From Chrysemys picta bellii (lineage: Eukaryota > Chordata > Testudines > Emydidae), in assembly GCF_011386835.1 (NCBI RefSeq), contig NC_088799.1:75721302-75785301 (forward strand): 64,000 nt of DNA, read 5' to 3'. The notes below the pieces were generated by a model. The model was given only the letters and a program-made list of their open reading frames with translations. It had not been told where the DNA came from and made no database searches. Shown here piece by piece: positions 26,673-39,018 of this stretch. The translations under genes and the position numbers were made by a program. Every line of letters begins with the position of its first letter. Positions within the stretch are counted from its first letter, which is position 1.

Positions 26673-28502
26673 TTACATGTACCTTATGGTCACATATGGA
26701 ATTATATTGACAAACACATGAATCACAACTCTCTGTTCATACATGCAATGCTGAAAGAAACCTGGGAAAGGAGGACAGAAAATGTCTGAATAGCCTCATA
26801 TTAGCTAATTTACATGTATACCACATTATTTATGACCATATTATCTTAGTTTCAGCATATTCCTTTTCCACTAATCTAATTTTGAAAGGAGATGTCTCAA
26901 GTGACCTGGACAGAATGTGAGCAGTTGGCATACTAATTAGAACCTATCCAAGTACTTTAGGACATCTCTCTACAAAGTCACTTTGCCAAACAATCTCATT
27001 TTCCACAGATGTCTCTCCAGAAATCCTGTGATTCTCTCAACTTTTTTAGACTCCTTCTCTCCCTTTTAGCTCCTTACTTTGTCCCTCCTGAACCATTGCA
27101 GTATTACCCAGTTCCCTGAGAAAACTAACTCTTGCTTTCTCCTCCTCCCATCTGGTTCTGTGTCCTCACTCTTACTCCATACACTTCAAACATCATCAAC
27201 AACATTTTCCCCTCTGCTACTCTCCTCAGCTCTGTAAAATCTGCTATTATCCAACCTCTTTTAAACAGCTTTCCTGCCAGCCTAACTTCTACCCTATATG
27301 TAACCTTTCATTTCCCAATAAAACCTTCCCTCGTCTCTTCTTTTACCTTGCACACAATATTTGTCCATAGCACAGAAATCATACTCCACAGCAAATACAG
27401 GCAAAGGGAACCAGACCCGTAACTACTGTTCCAGCCCTCGGTTCAGTCTTGCCCTTCAGAATAAAGTCTACATCTGTATCTCAGGGTTGTGGCCAGTGTT
27501 TCTTTGTAATAAAAGGTGGGTACATATTTCCAACCCTCCTAGAGAGGCTAATGAGAGTGCCAGGAAAGAGAAGATGTTAAATAGTTATGCACCAGCAAAG
27601 GCAGAAGCTAGTGTCCTCCATTCTAGTTAACAACAATTAAACTGTCTACAATGCAGTTTAAAGGTAATCCACAAAGGGAAAAATATGGAGCTCTGCCCTG
27701 TTTTACTTATTTTTCATGTTTATAAAAGGCCTACAAGTTTTGTTTTTTGTTTTTTTTGTTTTTTCAATTTTTGCTTAATTCTTACATTTGTACTCTGACC
27801 CTTAGCTCCCCTTCTTATTTTTAACATAGTTCTGCCTGGGAATTTCTTTTCTTTGTTTTTAAAATTATTTAAAACATCATCCTTGAACACTAACTAAGAA
27901 CCCCATTGTGAGTGCAGCTTTGAGACTTTCTGTAACCAGTTGAAGATATCTATTTTTTTTAAATTTAGAGCCAGATTCAAAAGAACTATCTGCTTTGTGC
28001 CACTGTAGTAGTATAAAAAAGCCATAAATTGGAGGAAAGCAGCCCATATATTGGTGAATCTTGTCATTAATTTGCAACTGACTTATTGGTTTCCTTTTCC
28101 AGAACATTTAAAAAAACATTTAAATTATTTTCTTTAATACATAGGCAAACTTAAGAAATAAACTTCCAAGACATGAAACTGTAGAATTTCACTTCTGAAA
28201 TGTCAAGAAAATAGATATTATTAATTTTTAAAATGTTGATTCGCTGTGAAACCTTAGAGACAGATTGGCCAGCATGGAGGTATGGAATGGGCGAGAATGG
28301 GCTGAGGCAAATGCAGGGTAAGGAGAATAGGGAGTAAGCAGAAAAGTATATGCGTGTGGTTATTGGAGATACCAGGAAGGAGGAAGGGTTTTGGTGGGTA
28401 CAGGAGAGTCACTGAGGATGTAGCAGGGGAAAAAGTATTTGGTGGCAACATTGGGGGTGGCACTAGGCCAGAGATATAAGTAGAATTTAGAGGAAGAGTG
28501 TC
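26673..28502. other. intron, pyrimidine-rich patch, T-rich run
   Basis: A C/T-rich patch lies at about 27020-27360, and a T-rich run (T6-8 blocks with G) at 27737-27765. ORFs 27132-27422, 27361-27630, 27877-28107 and 28254-28463 have no recognised product. Confidence 0.4.
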
Positions 28503-28766
28503 ACAGGCAGGATAGGTTTCAGAGTAGCAGCCGTGTTAGTCTGTATCCGCAAAAAGAACAGGAGTACTTGTGACACCTTAGAGACTAACAAATTTATTAG
28601 AGCATAAGCTTTCGTGGACTACAGCCCACTTCTTCGGATGCATATATATGTTTCACTCTATATGCATCCGAAGAAGTGGGCTGTAGTCCACAAAAGCTTA
28701 TGCTCTAATAAATTTGTTAGTCTCTAAGGTGCCACAAGTACTCCTGTTCTTTTTACAGGCAGGATA
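28503..28766 (-). mobile_element. Penelope-derived fold-back insertion 3 (subfamily C)
   Basis: Element 28515-28754, with perfect 12-base duplications ACAGGCAGGATA (28503-28514, 28755-28766). Here the unpaired terminal tail is on the left (28515-28551; AGCAGCCGTGTTAGTCTG), so the element lies in minus orientation. Arms 28552-28646 and 28659-28754 are inverse copies with few differences, around the loop TATGTTTCACTC. The arms carry AAATTTATTAGAGCATAAGC and CCACTTCTTCGGATGCAT. Confidence 0.9.
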
Positions 28767-30519
28767 CTTGTATTGAGGGGATAAAGGCTGTGCCCACTGA
28801 AAAGCAAATCACAAGAAGCTATTTTCATAAATCTTTTGCAGGGATTCATATGAAATGGGACACACAAAAGGATTGAATGGCCATGTAATTAGGTAGGACA
28901 CAGCTTTAGTGTTAGATTAGAAATGGCAGGGATGTGTCCTTTCTAGTGGTATAATTCATTTGTGATGCTCACTTGTCTCTCAGACATTCAGTTTGTTTTC
29001 CATTTAGTGCACTTAAATGCTCAGAAAAGCATAAAAATGTCTGCAAGTTTTTCAATACTTTATTATTGCCATATTTCATATACCCACAAACGTTTATTTT
29101 GATGAAATATTTTTATATATTCTAAAACAGGAGGAGGAAAAATAGGCTTATCAAACAACAGTACTGATAGAAAAGTTTTCATTAAATCTAATTGTCCAAC
29201 TGAAGAAAGAAGTAAACAAATAGGTGTTTGAAGTGAGATATTAATAACTTATGTAAGTTTTTTTATAAACATATTAAATTTATGAAGGGTCCTTAAGAGC
29301 TTTGTTGTTTACTTTATTTGCATCTAATAGTGGAGGCAAGTGATGAAACGCCCGTCCCCCTGCATATAAATGACAATTATGAAGTAACTTCCATGGAACA
29401 GTGCTACAATCAGATGTTCATGGGAGATATGACTTTCTGGAGAACAAGTCTGTCTAGTCTCATGAGCTTGCTGCCATTTGTTACTGAAACTTGTAATAAA
29501 TAGCAAGTTGAAAAATCAGGCCATGGAGATGACAGAAAAATGTGAAGTGTTCAAATTGTAGGCGCTAACAGTGCAGCTGGAACTGTAAGAACAAGAATAC
29601 TCTTTAATTTAGCATTAAGATGTTGGTGTCATGTTCTCTCTCTTTGGTCATGAGGAAGCTGTCCACAGTCTGATGTGATGAATCAGGTCATATGTGGATT
29701 TTCTTGCCTAACACTTCACCAATTAAAATAACAATTTTTCACAGCTGTCTGCTTTTGGATTTCTTTTATTACCATAAACTAATTAAAATAACAAAAATTG
29801 GTAATAAAAAAATCAGGCATCTGGCATTTAAACTCCAAACAATTTTTCTCCAGGATCCTTCTTTCCCCATTTGTTCTATCACTTCTCTAGATACAGTATT
29901 TTTCTTAGCTCCCTACCCACTTTTAATTACTTTGTTAGCCTTTGATGTTTTCCTAGCTTTCCCCCTATTTTACCAGAAGTGGCATCTCACCTCTAACTGA
30001 AGAGAGAGAGACTCACTGGACATCTTCATGTTAGAGGAGTCCAGTATGATGCTGTCCAATGTCAGGTTAGCAATTTCATTCATAACTGTGAAAGCCAATC
30101 AGCACTGAGTTTTTGAAAAATGTGGAGTTGGGTTCAAATTGATATAATCTGCCATTCTGATTGTCTATTCAATACTCTTTTGAGGAACCTAAATTTTGTC
30201 TTGCAGAAGAGGTAGTACTCTTCTCTCCCAGTGTCTTCTTTGGTGCATAAAGTGTCAAGAACATGCTGGAGGCTAAGGTTTTACACAATTTTTAAAATGG
30301 CTAGTTTAATGTAGGGTTATTATTCCTAAATTCATGAGTTAATATCTCATTGGTACTAGAGACAAGAGTGCCTGAGTAACTCCAGCAAAGACTTACACAT
30401 GTGATTAACTTTATGGTCTGTGAGCAGATACATAACAACACTCAGTCAATTACACACTCACCATATGAGCAGGATTGCTGCCTAAATTAGGAATTTCAGA
30501 CAGCAGACTATCAATTACA
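28767..30519. other. intron, no gene seen
   Basis: AT-rich. The sense/antisense ORF pair at 29318-29506 and the ORF at 29692-30000 lack any recognised domain or splice context. Confidence 0.45.
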
Positions 30520-31106
30520 GGTGTGTTGTGAGAAAGACACGAGAAGTCATTCTTCCGCTCTACTCTGCACTGGTTAGGCCTCAACTGGAGTATTGTGTCC
30601 AGTTCTGGGCACCGCATTTCAAGAAAGATGTGGAGAAATTGGAGAGGGTCCAGAGAAGAGCAACAAGAATGACTAAAAGTCTTGAGAACATGACCTATGA
30701 AGGAAGGCTGAAAGAATTGGGTTTGTTTAATTTGGAAAAGAGAAGACTGAGAGGGGACATGATAGCAGTTTTCAGGTATCTAAAAGGGTGTCATAAGGAG
30801 GAGGGAGAAAACTTGTTCACCTTAGCCTCTAAGGATAGAACAAGAAGCAATGGGCTTAAACTGCAGCAAGGGAGGTTTAGGTTGGACATTAGGAAAAAGT
30901 TCCTAACTGTCAGGGTGGTTAAACACTGGAATAAACTGCCTAGGGAGGTTGTGGAATCTCCATCTCTGGAGATATTTAAGAGTAGGTTAGATAAATGTCT
31001 ATCCGGGATGGTCTAGACAGTATTTGGTCCTGCCATGAGGGCAGTGGACTGGACTCGATGACCTCTCGAGGTCCCTTCCAGTCCTAGAATCTATGAATCT
31101 ATGAAT
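30520..31106 (+). mobile_element. CR1 LINE 3' end with intact C-terminal ORF segment
   Basis: The 162-codon ORF 30528-31016 is the C-terminal part of CR1 ORF2: [62 protein letters not shown]. It has no stop until the natural end. The tail has GATGACCTCTCGAGGTCCCT and the 3' microsatellite (ATCTATGA)n. It is 5'-truncated, as usual for CR1. It belongs to a different subfamily from the 13794 copy, because the tail differs. Confidence 0.93.
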
Positions 31107-31163
31107 TATGTTTACATTTTACCAATATGGAGCAGCTTGAGCAGCTTCTGTCATGAACTAGAC

Positions 31164-31408
31164 ACAAGGGGACAGATACTCAGATATAGCTCCTCAGCTT
31201 TACTGGAGCTACACCAATTTACACTAGCAGAGGACCTGTCTGCAAAAGCCTGATTCTCTACTCCTTGGCACCTGTGTAGTCAATTACACTGCACAATGGG
31301 AGACACATTATCAGATCAGAATTTTAATATTTTTTACCCACTAGGATATTCATTTTGCATTGAGGTGAATTACTATACAAGACATACAGCAGTGGAGAAT
31401 CAGGCCCA
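31164..31408. mobile_element. two adjacent palindromic MITEs
   Basis: 31164-31240 carries AGATACTCAGATATAGCTCC and TTTACACTAGCAGAGGACC in inverse arrangement. 31247-31408 begins GCCTGATTCTCTACTCC and ends AGTGGAGAATCAGGCCC, a clear inverted end pair. Both belong to the old non-coding 'fold-back' class seen across the window. Confidence 0.6.
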
Positions 31409-33404
31409 ACATAGTCTAGATACTCCCCATCTTGGTAATCTATATTGGTTATAGGATAAGAAAAAAAATGTTGAATTGAAGATTAAACCCTAAAATTCAT
31501 TTTTTATGCAAGGCGTTGATGAGTATATTTTAAAATAGTGTAGCTCCCATTTTGAAAATAACTATAACAAACAACCAGTATCAGAGATGCAGGCCAATTC
31601 TAGGAACTTACATCAGGCCTCTTTAAGCAAATTATTCTTACTGTCACCTGAAAACATCCAAGTAGTAGCTACAATTATAGCTGTTTGATTTAATCCCTTT
31701 CTTTTCTTATTGTTCCTCATCCATTAAAAGATATTTGTGAACCATGTTATATTGTTCAGGATCGCCTTCCTGTTTCTCCTTAAAATTATTTAGCCCGAAA
31801 CTACCAAACGTTAGGTCCATCTGGGAGTATGATCATGTAGAAAAAAATTAAAGATTTTTAAATAGTGGTGTGGAATTACCTAGAGTAACTATTTTTAGAA
31901 TCAGGCAATAAAAGATTATCCTTAAACTAAAGTTGCACTGATAACAGTAACATTACACAGATATTTGTGTGTACATACATACATACATATATATATATAT
32001 GTGCATCTGGTTTTGCAAATGATCACTAGTTTTATGTGCCAGATAGCACAGAAATTCTTGGAAATGACATGTTATCTTTCAATTTGTTCAGAAGGTAATG
32101 TGTTTTTTATGCCCTGAAATGTCAGACTAGGACAAAAAAGGAAAATAGTTATTTACAGTGGTCCATGAGAATGGTGACACTGTTTCTGCAAGTCAATGAA
32201 AAACACACAGAATATGTCATTGTAGTGGGCCAGAAGTGTCCACTGCGTCCCTCATGGCCTACAGGCAGCCTGTCTCATTTCCCTTCTTGGATTGTTCAAG
32301 AAACTAAAAATCACTTGTCTATTCCCATCCCTTCTCTGATTGTGCTTTATTACTTGAACAAACATTAAAAATAAAGATTTTAAGTCTATCCAAAAGTCCA
32401 CACAAACAAAGATTCCTGTTTTTTCTCCCTGGAGCTTCTTTCTCTCCTTCCTGCCTGGACTTCGCCTGCTTTGGCAGGCCACTCCCAGGCCCCACGTGGC
32501 TGGAGTCTGATTCCTAACTCCCAGGACTCCCTGATAGAGCCTGCTCACTCCTAGCAGTCTCTAATCTCTCAGCAACATTGAGTCAGCTGTCTTGATTTAA
32601 AAAAGCATCTTTTATATGGTGAAGACATAAGGCCTCACATGTTTAGCTGTTAAAAACTGGAAATCTGGCCACAAAAAACATGTCATCTACTCATAGTCTT
32701 CTAGCTACTTGCAGTCTTCTAGCTACTTGCATACATGCCTATTCTTGCAGATGGCATGTTGTCCTCTCTCAGGTTTTTCTAATCCTCATTCTGAGATATA
32801 GATTTTAAGTAACAACGAGTTTAATTGGGAAGTCTTTCATTATTATAAATGGTCATCATTCTTACAGAAAATCCCAGTACCAGGGACTAGCCCTTTATAC
32901 CTTTTCCCAGGCCTTATCTAGACTAAGATGTAAAGGTGTGATGTTATCAATCAATTCTTAGGAGCTTTTAAAAGTCTGTTTCTTGTTTCAAAGTTTGAAG
33001 AAAACTTTAATCACCAAATCCACTTGCTTATACAATTTGCTATAAATGTTGATCTTAATTTGAACAGAATGCAAACTCAAGTAATAAGCAAAAAGCGATT
33101 AGACACCAAGGCATTTTGTCCAGCGCACTTCAGTTCTGTTTATTAAGTATGTGTGCTACGCAGCACATAACCAGAAGGAAATGAAAACTCATAGCAGTCT
33201 GGCAGAGGACTATATTCTGCCCTCAGCTATGTGGCTGCAACTTCCATTGAGTTCAACAGAATTTTTGCATGTTGTATCTGAAGGCTGAATTCTGACCAAA
33301 GAAACCATGGACAAAAATCAACAAAGACAATCAAATATAATTTTCTCTTATGTAGACATGATTTTAAAGCTATATATTTAGGTGGATTAAAGCTAAAGTG
33401 TTTT
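31409..33404. other. intron, no gene; small tandem repeats
   Basis: Contains (ACAT)n/(AT)n at 31973-32000 and an exact 18-base tandem pair AGTCTTCTAGCTACTTGC (32695-32712, 32713-32730). A minor palindromic repeat scrap lies at 33218-33300. About 32220-32560 is more GC-rich, with possible LTR-like character, but I could not assign it. Confidence 0.45.
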
Positions 33405-33411
33405 AAAAGAA

Positions 33412-33625
33412 TACATGCGGCCTAGTGGACAGATTACTAGATTAGGAATCAAGAGAATTGGGTTCTATTCCTGAATTGCCACTGATCTGCTAGGTGACCT
33501 TGGTCAAGTTGCCTTACTGCTCTGTGCCATTCTGTAGTTTCCCTGTCTGTAAAATGGGATAATGATACTGACCTCCTTCGTAAAGCACTTTGAGATTTAC
33601 AGATGAAGTAAGTACCATTATTTAA
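33412..33625 (+). repeat. MIR-type tRNA-derived SINE
   Basis: The head GCGGCCTAGTGGACAGATTA..GGGTTCTATTCC gives A-box/B-box-like blocks. The core is TAGGTGACCTTGGTCAAGTT, GTTTCCCTGTCTGTAAAATG, then GTAAAGCACTTTGAGATTTA. It is the best preserved SINE of the window. Confidence 0.8.
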
Positions 33626-34411
33626 ATTCAACCTTATTATCTGTTTATTACATTTAAAGTAATTAATAAACAAAATAAACAATGTAGGGCTTGAATGTAT
33701 AGGTACCACGAGATATGGGGCAGCATAATTACATTAACCCAGAAAGAGACTAGGAACTGAATTGTGATGCAAAGTGAAAATTTCCTCTTCTCCATTGCTC
33801 CTGGGGGAAGTAATTGGGCACAGATGTGCCAGCTGGTGTATTAGGAGGAAGAGTTAGGGTTCCTCCTACTCCCAACCCTCTTTTGCATGGGGTTGGAGTG
33901 GTGAATAGTGGTCTTGCAGGAGCTGCTCCCCAGCCCTGCACAGTAATCTGTAAGGCAGATAGACAGCGTAGGAGATTGAGGGGTCCTTTTTATTTCCTGA
34001 GTCCCTGGTAGGACATACAGGGCAAGCCAAAACTTTGGCCTAAAGAAGGGAATGGAGACATTTTGATATAAAAATCCTGGCATTGTTTAAAAATCACATG
34101 CAGTGGAGAATTTTAGAAATATAAGGACAAAATAAAGTAAACCTCTCTCCCATACTCATGCATGCCTTGGAAAATTTACAAGATTCCTTCCAATGCCTAA
34201 TCCACCATCTTTGCAGGTAATTTGAATGCACTTTCAATGTTTTGAGCTTTAAAGCATGCCCTGGACTACTCATTTTTTGTAACTATAATGTTGCTCATCG
34301 TTTCTGTATTACTTGAGAAATCTTGACTTTTCAAGTCTTTCATCAGTATAGACAAAACTCAAAGACTATAATACCCCGAGTATTCTTTACATCAAGATAT
34401 AACAGTGAAAC
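33626..34411. other. intron, no confident feature
   Basis: The overlapping ORFs on both strands at 33750-34083 have no recognised family. No splice-flanked exon. Confidence 0.45.
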
Positions 34412-34535
34412 TTAGATTGTAAGCTCTTTGGGACAGGGACTGGCTTTTTTGTTCTGGGATTGTATAGCGCCGATGGGGTCCTGGACAATGACCGGGGTTC
34501 TTAAGCATTATTATAATACAAACAAACAAATAAGT
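34412..34535 (+). repeat. L2-like LINE 3' tail
   Basis: TTAGATTGTAAGCTCTTTGG, GACAGGGACTGGC, TTGTATAGCGCCGATGGGGT and a terminal AATACAAACAAACAAATA run. Same family as 19172-19303. It ends about 70 bases from the mini-exon at 34604. Confidence 0.65.
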
Positions 34536-34603
34536 AATATGTAATAATGAAATTAGATTGGTTGGAATATTTTTGTTTTTAAGGTAGTGCAATAATTATT
34601 TAC

Positions 34604-34652
34604 CTTCCTCATGGATGTGCTCCCTTGACGGTCACTGGCAGAACTAGCGTAC
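34604..34652 (-). CDS. IPCEF1: putative 49-base linker exon upstream of the PH domain
   Basis: Minus strand: acceptor catctctgtcatag, 49 bases, donor gtaaat after AAG. Only one reading frame is open. Preceded by the AG left by the 53558 exon it gives R-YASSASDRQGSTSMRK, a Ser-rich linker ending on a codon boundary. The other two frames stop (TAG, TGA). A Ser-rich linker before a PH domain is typical of CNK proteins, but I do not recognise this sequence. PH exon A requires one extra base from the exon before it, so this exon cannot splice directly to it; another exon or alternative usage is implied. Confidence 0.55.
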
Positions 34653-35100
34653 CTATGACAGAGATGAAGAAGATTTTAGAATGTAAATGAAAACAAACAG
34701 AATGTGAATAAAAATGACATATATTCAGGCATGTTTAGTGATTTAACTGCATCACTCCCAGTGATGGTAAATGCAAATCATGTAGCTAAATTTCTGTGCA
34801 GCACTTTGAAAATATAGCTAATATATGCAGTTTATACAACTGAAGTATTAAAAACAAATCCAGGTCCATCTTCAACATTCTGATTTACAAAGAGACAAAT
34901 TCAGTGTAAGAAAGTCTGATCCCTTTGCAAGTCTTTGTCCTAACAATCTTCAAAGTTAATTAACTGAAGTCTAGCTAATGCAAATATTGACAAAAATAGA
35001 TTTAAAAAAATTATTTGAAGTGACTCTTTCCTCTGTGTCTTTAATGAGTCTTGTATGTACTAGGTCGTAAATTCTTTGCAGTATGCATCACCTTGATATC
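34653..35100. other. intron, no feature seen
   Basis: AT-rich intron between the mini-exon and the LTR that follows. No repeat recognised. Confidence 0.5.
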
Positions 35101-36292
35101 TGTGTCTTGTACCAATGGGACTTTATACGGCTGGAAGAGGGCCATACCAGCCATTGCAACCTTCAGGCCAAAAGAGGGCACCAGAAGATATAGTTGGTTG
35201 GTTGGTTAGTATGATGCTGACAGACCAGGTTCCAGCTCATGACAAGGCTCCAGGCCTCACTGAACACTTGCAAATACATAGCTGGAAACCTGTCTTCCTT
35301 ACCTGTGTGTTAGCATTATTAAAATAGCTATTAGATAAACACATTCTTATCAATGTAATAATGTTTAGACTTGATAAAATGCTTGTAGGATGCTGCATGC
35401 ATTAATCTCATTTGTAACCTCTATAGCCCATGGTGTAACGTTATATTGAGTGTTTGCATTGTAAATCTCTGTTATTGTGTAACTCACCAAACAGGAAATG
35501 AAGCATTAATGCAAAGGGCTCATCCTGCGTACAAGATGGCCTGTTGAAGGCAAATGAGCTATGGTGTAGCATCAAAGGAGAGAATCCCTGTTGACTGCAT
35601 TCCTAATTACCTCCAAGGAGGACGGCCCTGTGCATGAACTCATCCCATCAGTTTGGCCCCTGGAGTGGAGGGGATAAAAATCCCTGATAAGGAGAAACTG
35701 AATCTCCTTTATGCTGTCTGTACTGTGAGGGGCAAAGATTCCTAGACATAAGCAAAGAGACCCCCATGCTGCTTGGCATGGGTTAGTCCTGAAATAAATT
35801 TGAACTGACAGATTACTACAACTGTCACCTTTTGAATCACAGACTGAAACTCATTGTGTATATATGCTTGCTTGCTTTAACCTATAAATAACTTTTTCTT
35901 TTTCCTAGTTAATATACTTTTACTTAGTTTACCACAGGATTGGCTTCAAGCATTGTCTTTGGTGTGAGATCTAAAGTACAAATTGACCTGGGGTAAGTGA
36001 CTGATCTTTGGGACTGGGAGCAATCTGAACATTTTGTGATCTTTGGTATAAGTGACAATTTATCACATAGTCCATCTTACCTGGGTAGCAAGATAGCCTG
36101 GAGTGTCAAAGGGGACTGTCCGTGACTCCATTATAAGGCTATTGTAGTACTTTGGGAGTTCACATTTGTTACTGGGTTGGTGAAATCTAATTATAGAAAA
36201 TGCAATCAGTTTGGGGTGTCTGTCCTGCTTTTTGACAGTCTGCCCTGAGGTTGGCACTCTCAGTTATGAACTACTCCAGACATCATGACAGG
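35101..36292 (+). mobile_element. ERV-like LTR (solo or partial)
   Basis: Starts near TGTGTCTTGTACCAATGGGA and ends near TCCAGACATCATGACAG. It has a TATA-like GGGATAAAAATCCC (35671 on), AATAAA at 35793, and a downstream segment GATTGGCTTCAAGCATTGTC, CAAATTGACCTGGGGTAAGT and TTTTTGACAGTCTGCCCTGA that I recognise from a repeated turtle LTR. No gag/pol/env ORF is attached. Exact ends and target duplication were not resolved. Confidence 0.5.
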
Positions 36293-37789
36293 TAGATAGA
36301 ACATTTTTATTCACATAAAGCAGCATTTTCTTGGCTTCTTCAGAAAAAATAAAGTAATATCAGTTAAAATTGTGAGCTTTGCTTTAAATGTCACCTATGT
36401 TTTATGATGTGTTAGTCTGTAGACATGTGTTTCAATTGTGCCCTGTACAAATAATTTATTCAACACACTAAGCTATGTAAATTTGTCATTTTCTCCCGTA
36501 TAATTATACAGTCATAACAGGGATAATTTGTGTTATTTCCTGTGCCTTTATTTTAGCAACATGTAAGGACACTTACATATACACTGATACTAGCAATTGT
36601 GGTGCCAAAAGACTAAATTGACAGGACTGGTAGGTAACACTTTTATCACTGAGAGGAGATCCTAAACCTTTTCTCTCATTCTTATCATCCTGTATCAGAA
36701 TTTTTAACACTGTTTCATGAGCCCTCATAATTTGTTACAGTCAATACTTCTCTAACGTGCCATTCAGCAACTCTTCCCTCACATTATAGCTGCTAAAACA
36801 CTGCTTAGTAGGACATGTAATGACACAGATGGTGACCTCTCTGACTTTTCCTCTCTAAATCTTTCCGTTTGAGTTTTTCAGAGAATCATATTATCACACC
36901 AACAAGACACATATAAAGCATTGACACATACCTAAAATAGGTTCTCTGTTCTCTCCATTTTCATAGTAAATAAACAAGCATCTGTGCGTGCCTCTCATCT
37001 CCTTGACAGAGAAATCGGCAAGAATATAAAAGACACTCCAGAGAGATCAAAATAAGGAAGTCCAGAGAGGGAAGAACAACCTAGAGATTCAGAAAGCCCC
37101 AAACATACTCTACCACTAATGACCTAGCATTATATTCTTAGCTGGCAAACATGGTATGCAACACCTGCCCTCAGAAAACAGTGGTCATCATGGCCAGTTC
37201 TTCCAGACCCAGAAGCTGCCTATGACAGGGAAACTGGGGATTCACTTTTAGACAGAAAATGAAAACTGAATTAACTACCACAACATAATCTCTATTTAGG
37301 GCCTTATTCCTGCTGGTATTGAACTCATTGCTATTGCTGTTATTTTCCACAGGTTCTGTGGTACAATTTGCAGACAGCCTTTTGTAGGGTGCAGGTTGGA
37401 GCCACACCACACTGGGGAAGCATCAGGAGGATTTGCCTTTCAAGACGCAGAATCTCTCTGGAGCTAGTGCACGCTCTGCACCATCCATTAAGATGGCATC
37501 AGTTAGTGCCCTGATGCACTGATCCTGCTTGGCAAGTCAGTGAAGAGAGGGAGCAAGACTACCAATCCATGCTCAGAGAGATCACTATTGTACTTGGCCC
37601 TGGTACAAACAGGGGAAGACTTCTTGCCCATCTCCCCCCACAGCCTCCCTATGCCAAATTACAGGTAGCATATTTGAATAAAGCAATGTTAGCTACTGCA
37701 TAAGGTGCTTTATGTGAACAATTTGGTGTGCTGAATTGACATTACCATACTTAGGAACAACTAAAAGGACTGATTGGTATTCAGGATCA
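36293..37789. other. intron, no gene seen
   Basis: AT-rich. No exon or repeat family recognised; the ORF 37171-37410 has no known domain. Confidence 0.45.
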
Positions 37790-38350
37790 TTTATTCTTTT
37801 GCGTAGAGAGTGTCTATGTGATATATGCCATCATGTGCCAGCAATGCCCCTCTGCCATGTACATTGGCCAAACCGGACAGTCTCTATGCAAAAGAATAAA
37901 TGAACACAAATCTGACATCAGGAATCATAACATTCAAAAACCAGTAGGAGAACACTTCAACCTCTCTGGTCACTCAGTAACAGACTTAAAGGTAGCAATT
38001 TTGCAACAGAAAAGCTTCAAAAACAGACTCCAACAAGAAACTGCTGAACTTGAATTAATATGCAAACTAGATACCATTAATTTGGGCTTGAATAGAGACT
38101 GGGAGTGGCTAGGTCATTACACAAATTGAATCTATTTCCCCATGTTAAGTATCCTCACACCTTTTTGTCAACTGTCTGAAATGGGCCATCTTGATTATCA
38201 CTACAAAAGTTTCTTTTCTCCTGCTAATAGCTCATCTTAATTAATTAGCCTCTTAGAGTTGGTATGGCAACTTCCACCTTTTCATGTTCTCTGTATGTAT
38301 ATATATCTTCTTACTATATGTTCCATTCTATACATCTGATGAAGTGATAA
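37790..38350 (+). mobile_element. Penelope-like element fragment encoding a GIY-YIG endonuclease
   Basis: ORF 37818-38129 (103 aa) reads VIYAIMCQQCPSAMYIGQTG, then RINEHKSDIRNH and ETAELELICKLDTINLGLN. This has the GIY-YIG signature (here V-I-Y ... Y-I-G), the zinc-finger-like CQQC spacing of vertebrate Penelope/Neptune endonucleases, and a conserved R..EH. In these elements this domain follows the reverse transcriptase and nicks the target for priming. The reverse transcriptase is absent (5' truncation). The 3' untranslated part is present down to CATCTGATGAAGTG (about 38345), then stops just where the hairpin-forming tail of the other copies begins. Confidence 0.9.
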
Positions 38351-38764
38351 AAAGAAATGGAAGTTTAAAGGAAAGATTTAGGAGATCAGAGCAGCCTGCA
38401 GATTTTGGGGGTTGAAAGAGGCACCTGGAAATGAGGAAATGCTCAAAATGTACTGTTTGATAAGGAATGTGCAGGAGCCCAAACAGCGCACAGCACATTT
38501 TGTCTTAAAATGCTTTCTTTCTCTCTGCCCATGAGACTGCTATAAAGTACTTCAGTCCTGCTGGGAAAAGTTTTTCCTGACTGTTTCTTTAAGTCACTGC
38601 TTTGACCCATCTGGAACATGTCAGTGTCAATATTTTATCTCCTCTTTTATGGGCAACATACAATATGAATAATGAATCTGCTTTCTTGAACTGAGGAGTC
38701 CTGTTCAAGTAAAGATTTACAGTGTCATACAACCAGAAAATAAAGCTGTACCTTCTTAGGGTGA
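38351..38764. other. intron, no feature seen
   Basis: Nothing recognisable on either strand besides a minus-strand chance ORF (38589-38852) that runs into the adjacent MITE. Confidence 0.45.
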
Positions 38765-38904
38765 TTTTAGGATAGGGTGACCAGACAGCAAATATGAAAA
38801 ATTGGGACAGGGGGTGGGAGGTAATAGGAGCCTGTATAAGAAAAAGACCCAAACATCGGGACTGTCCCTATAAAATCGGGACATCTGGTCACCCTATTTT
38901 AGGA
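38765..38904. mobile_element. hAT MITE with perfect 8-bp target duplication
   Basis: Element 38773-38896 (124 bases). TAGGGTGACCAGACAGC at the left is the inverse of CATCTGGTCACCCTA at the right. Flanks are TTTTAGGA (38765-38772 and 38897-38904), identical, which fits hAT. Internal ATCGGGAC/GTCCC motifs can pair. Non-coding; a common turtle MITE. Confidence 0.92.
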
Positions 38905-39018
38905 ATATCATCTGAAGGCACCTTGTGAAGTTTTAGGGCAAATCTATAAACAGATGTTTTTCGGTGCTAGCTGTCCAGGGTCTACAATATCCTCTCAGGT
39001 TCAGGAATACTTGGTCAT

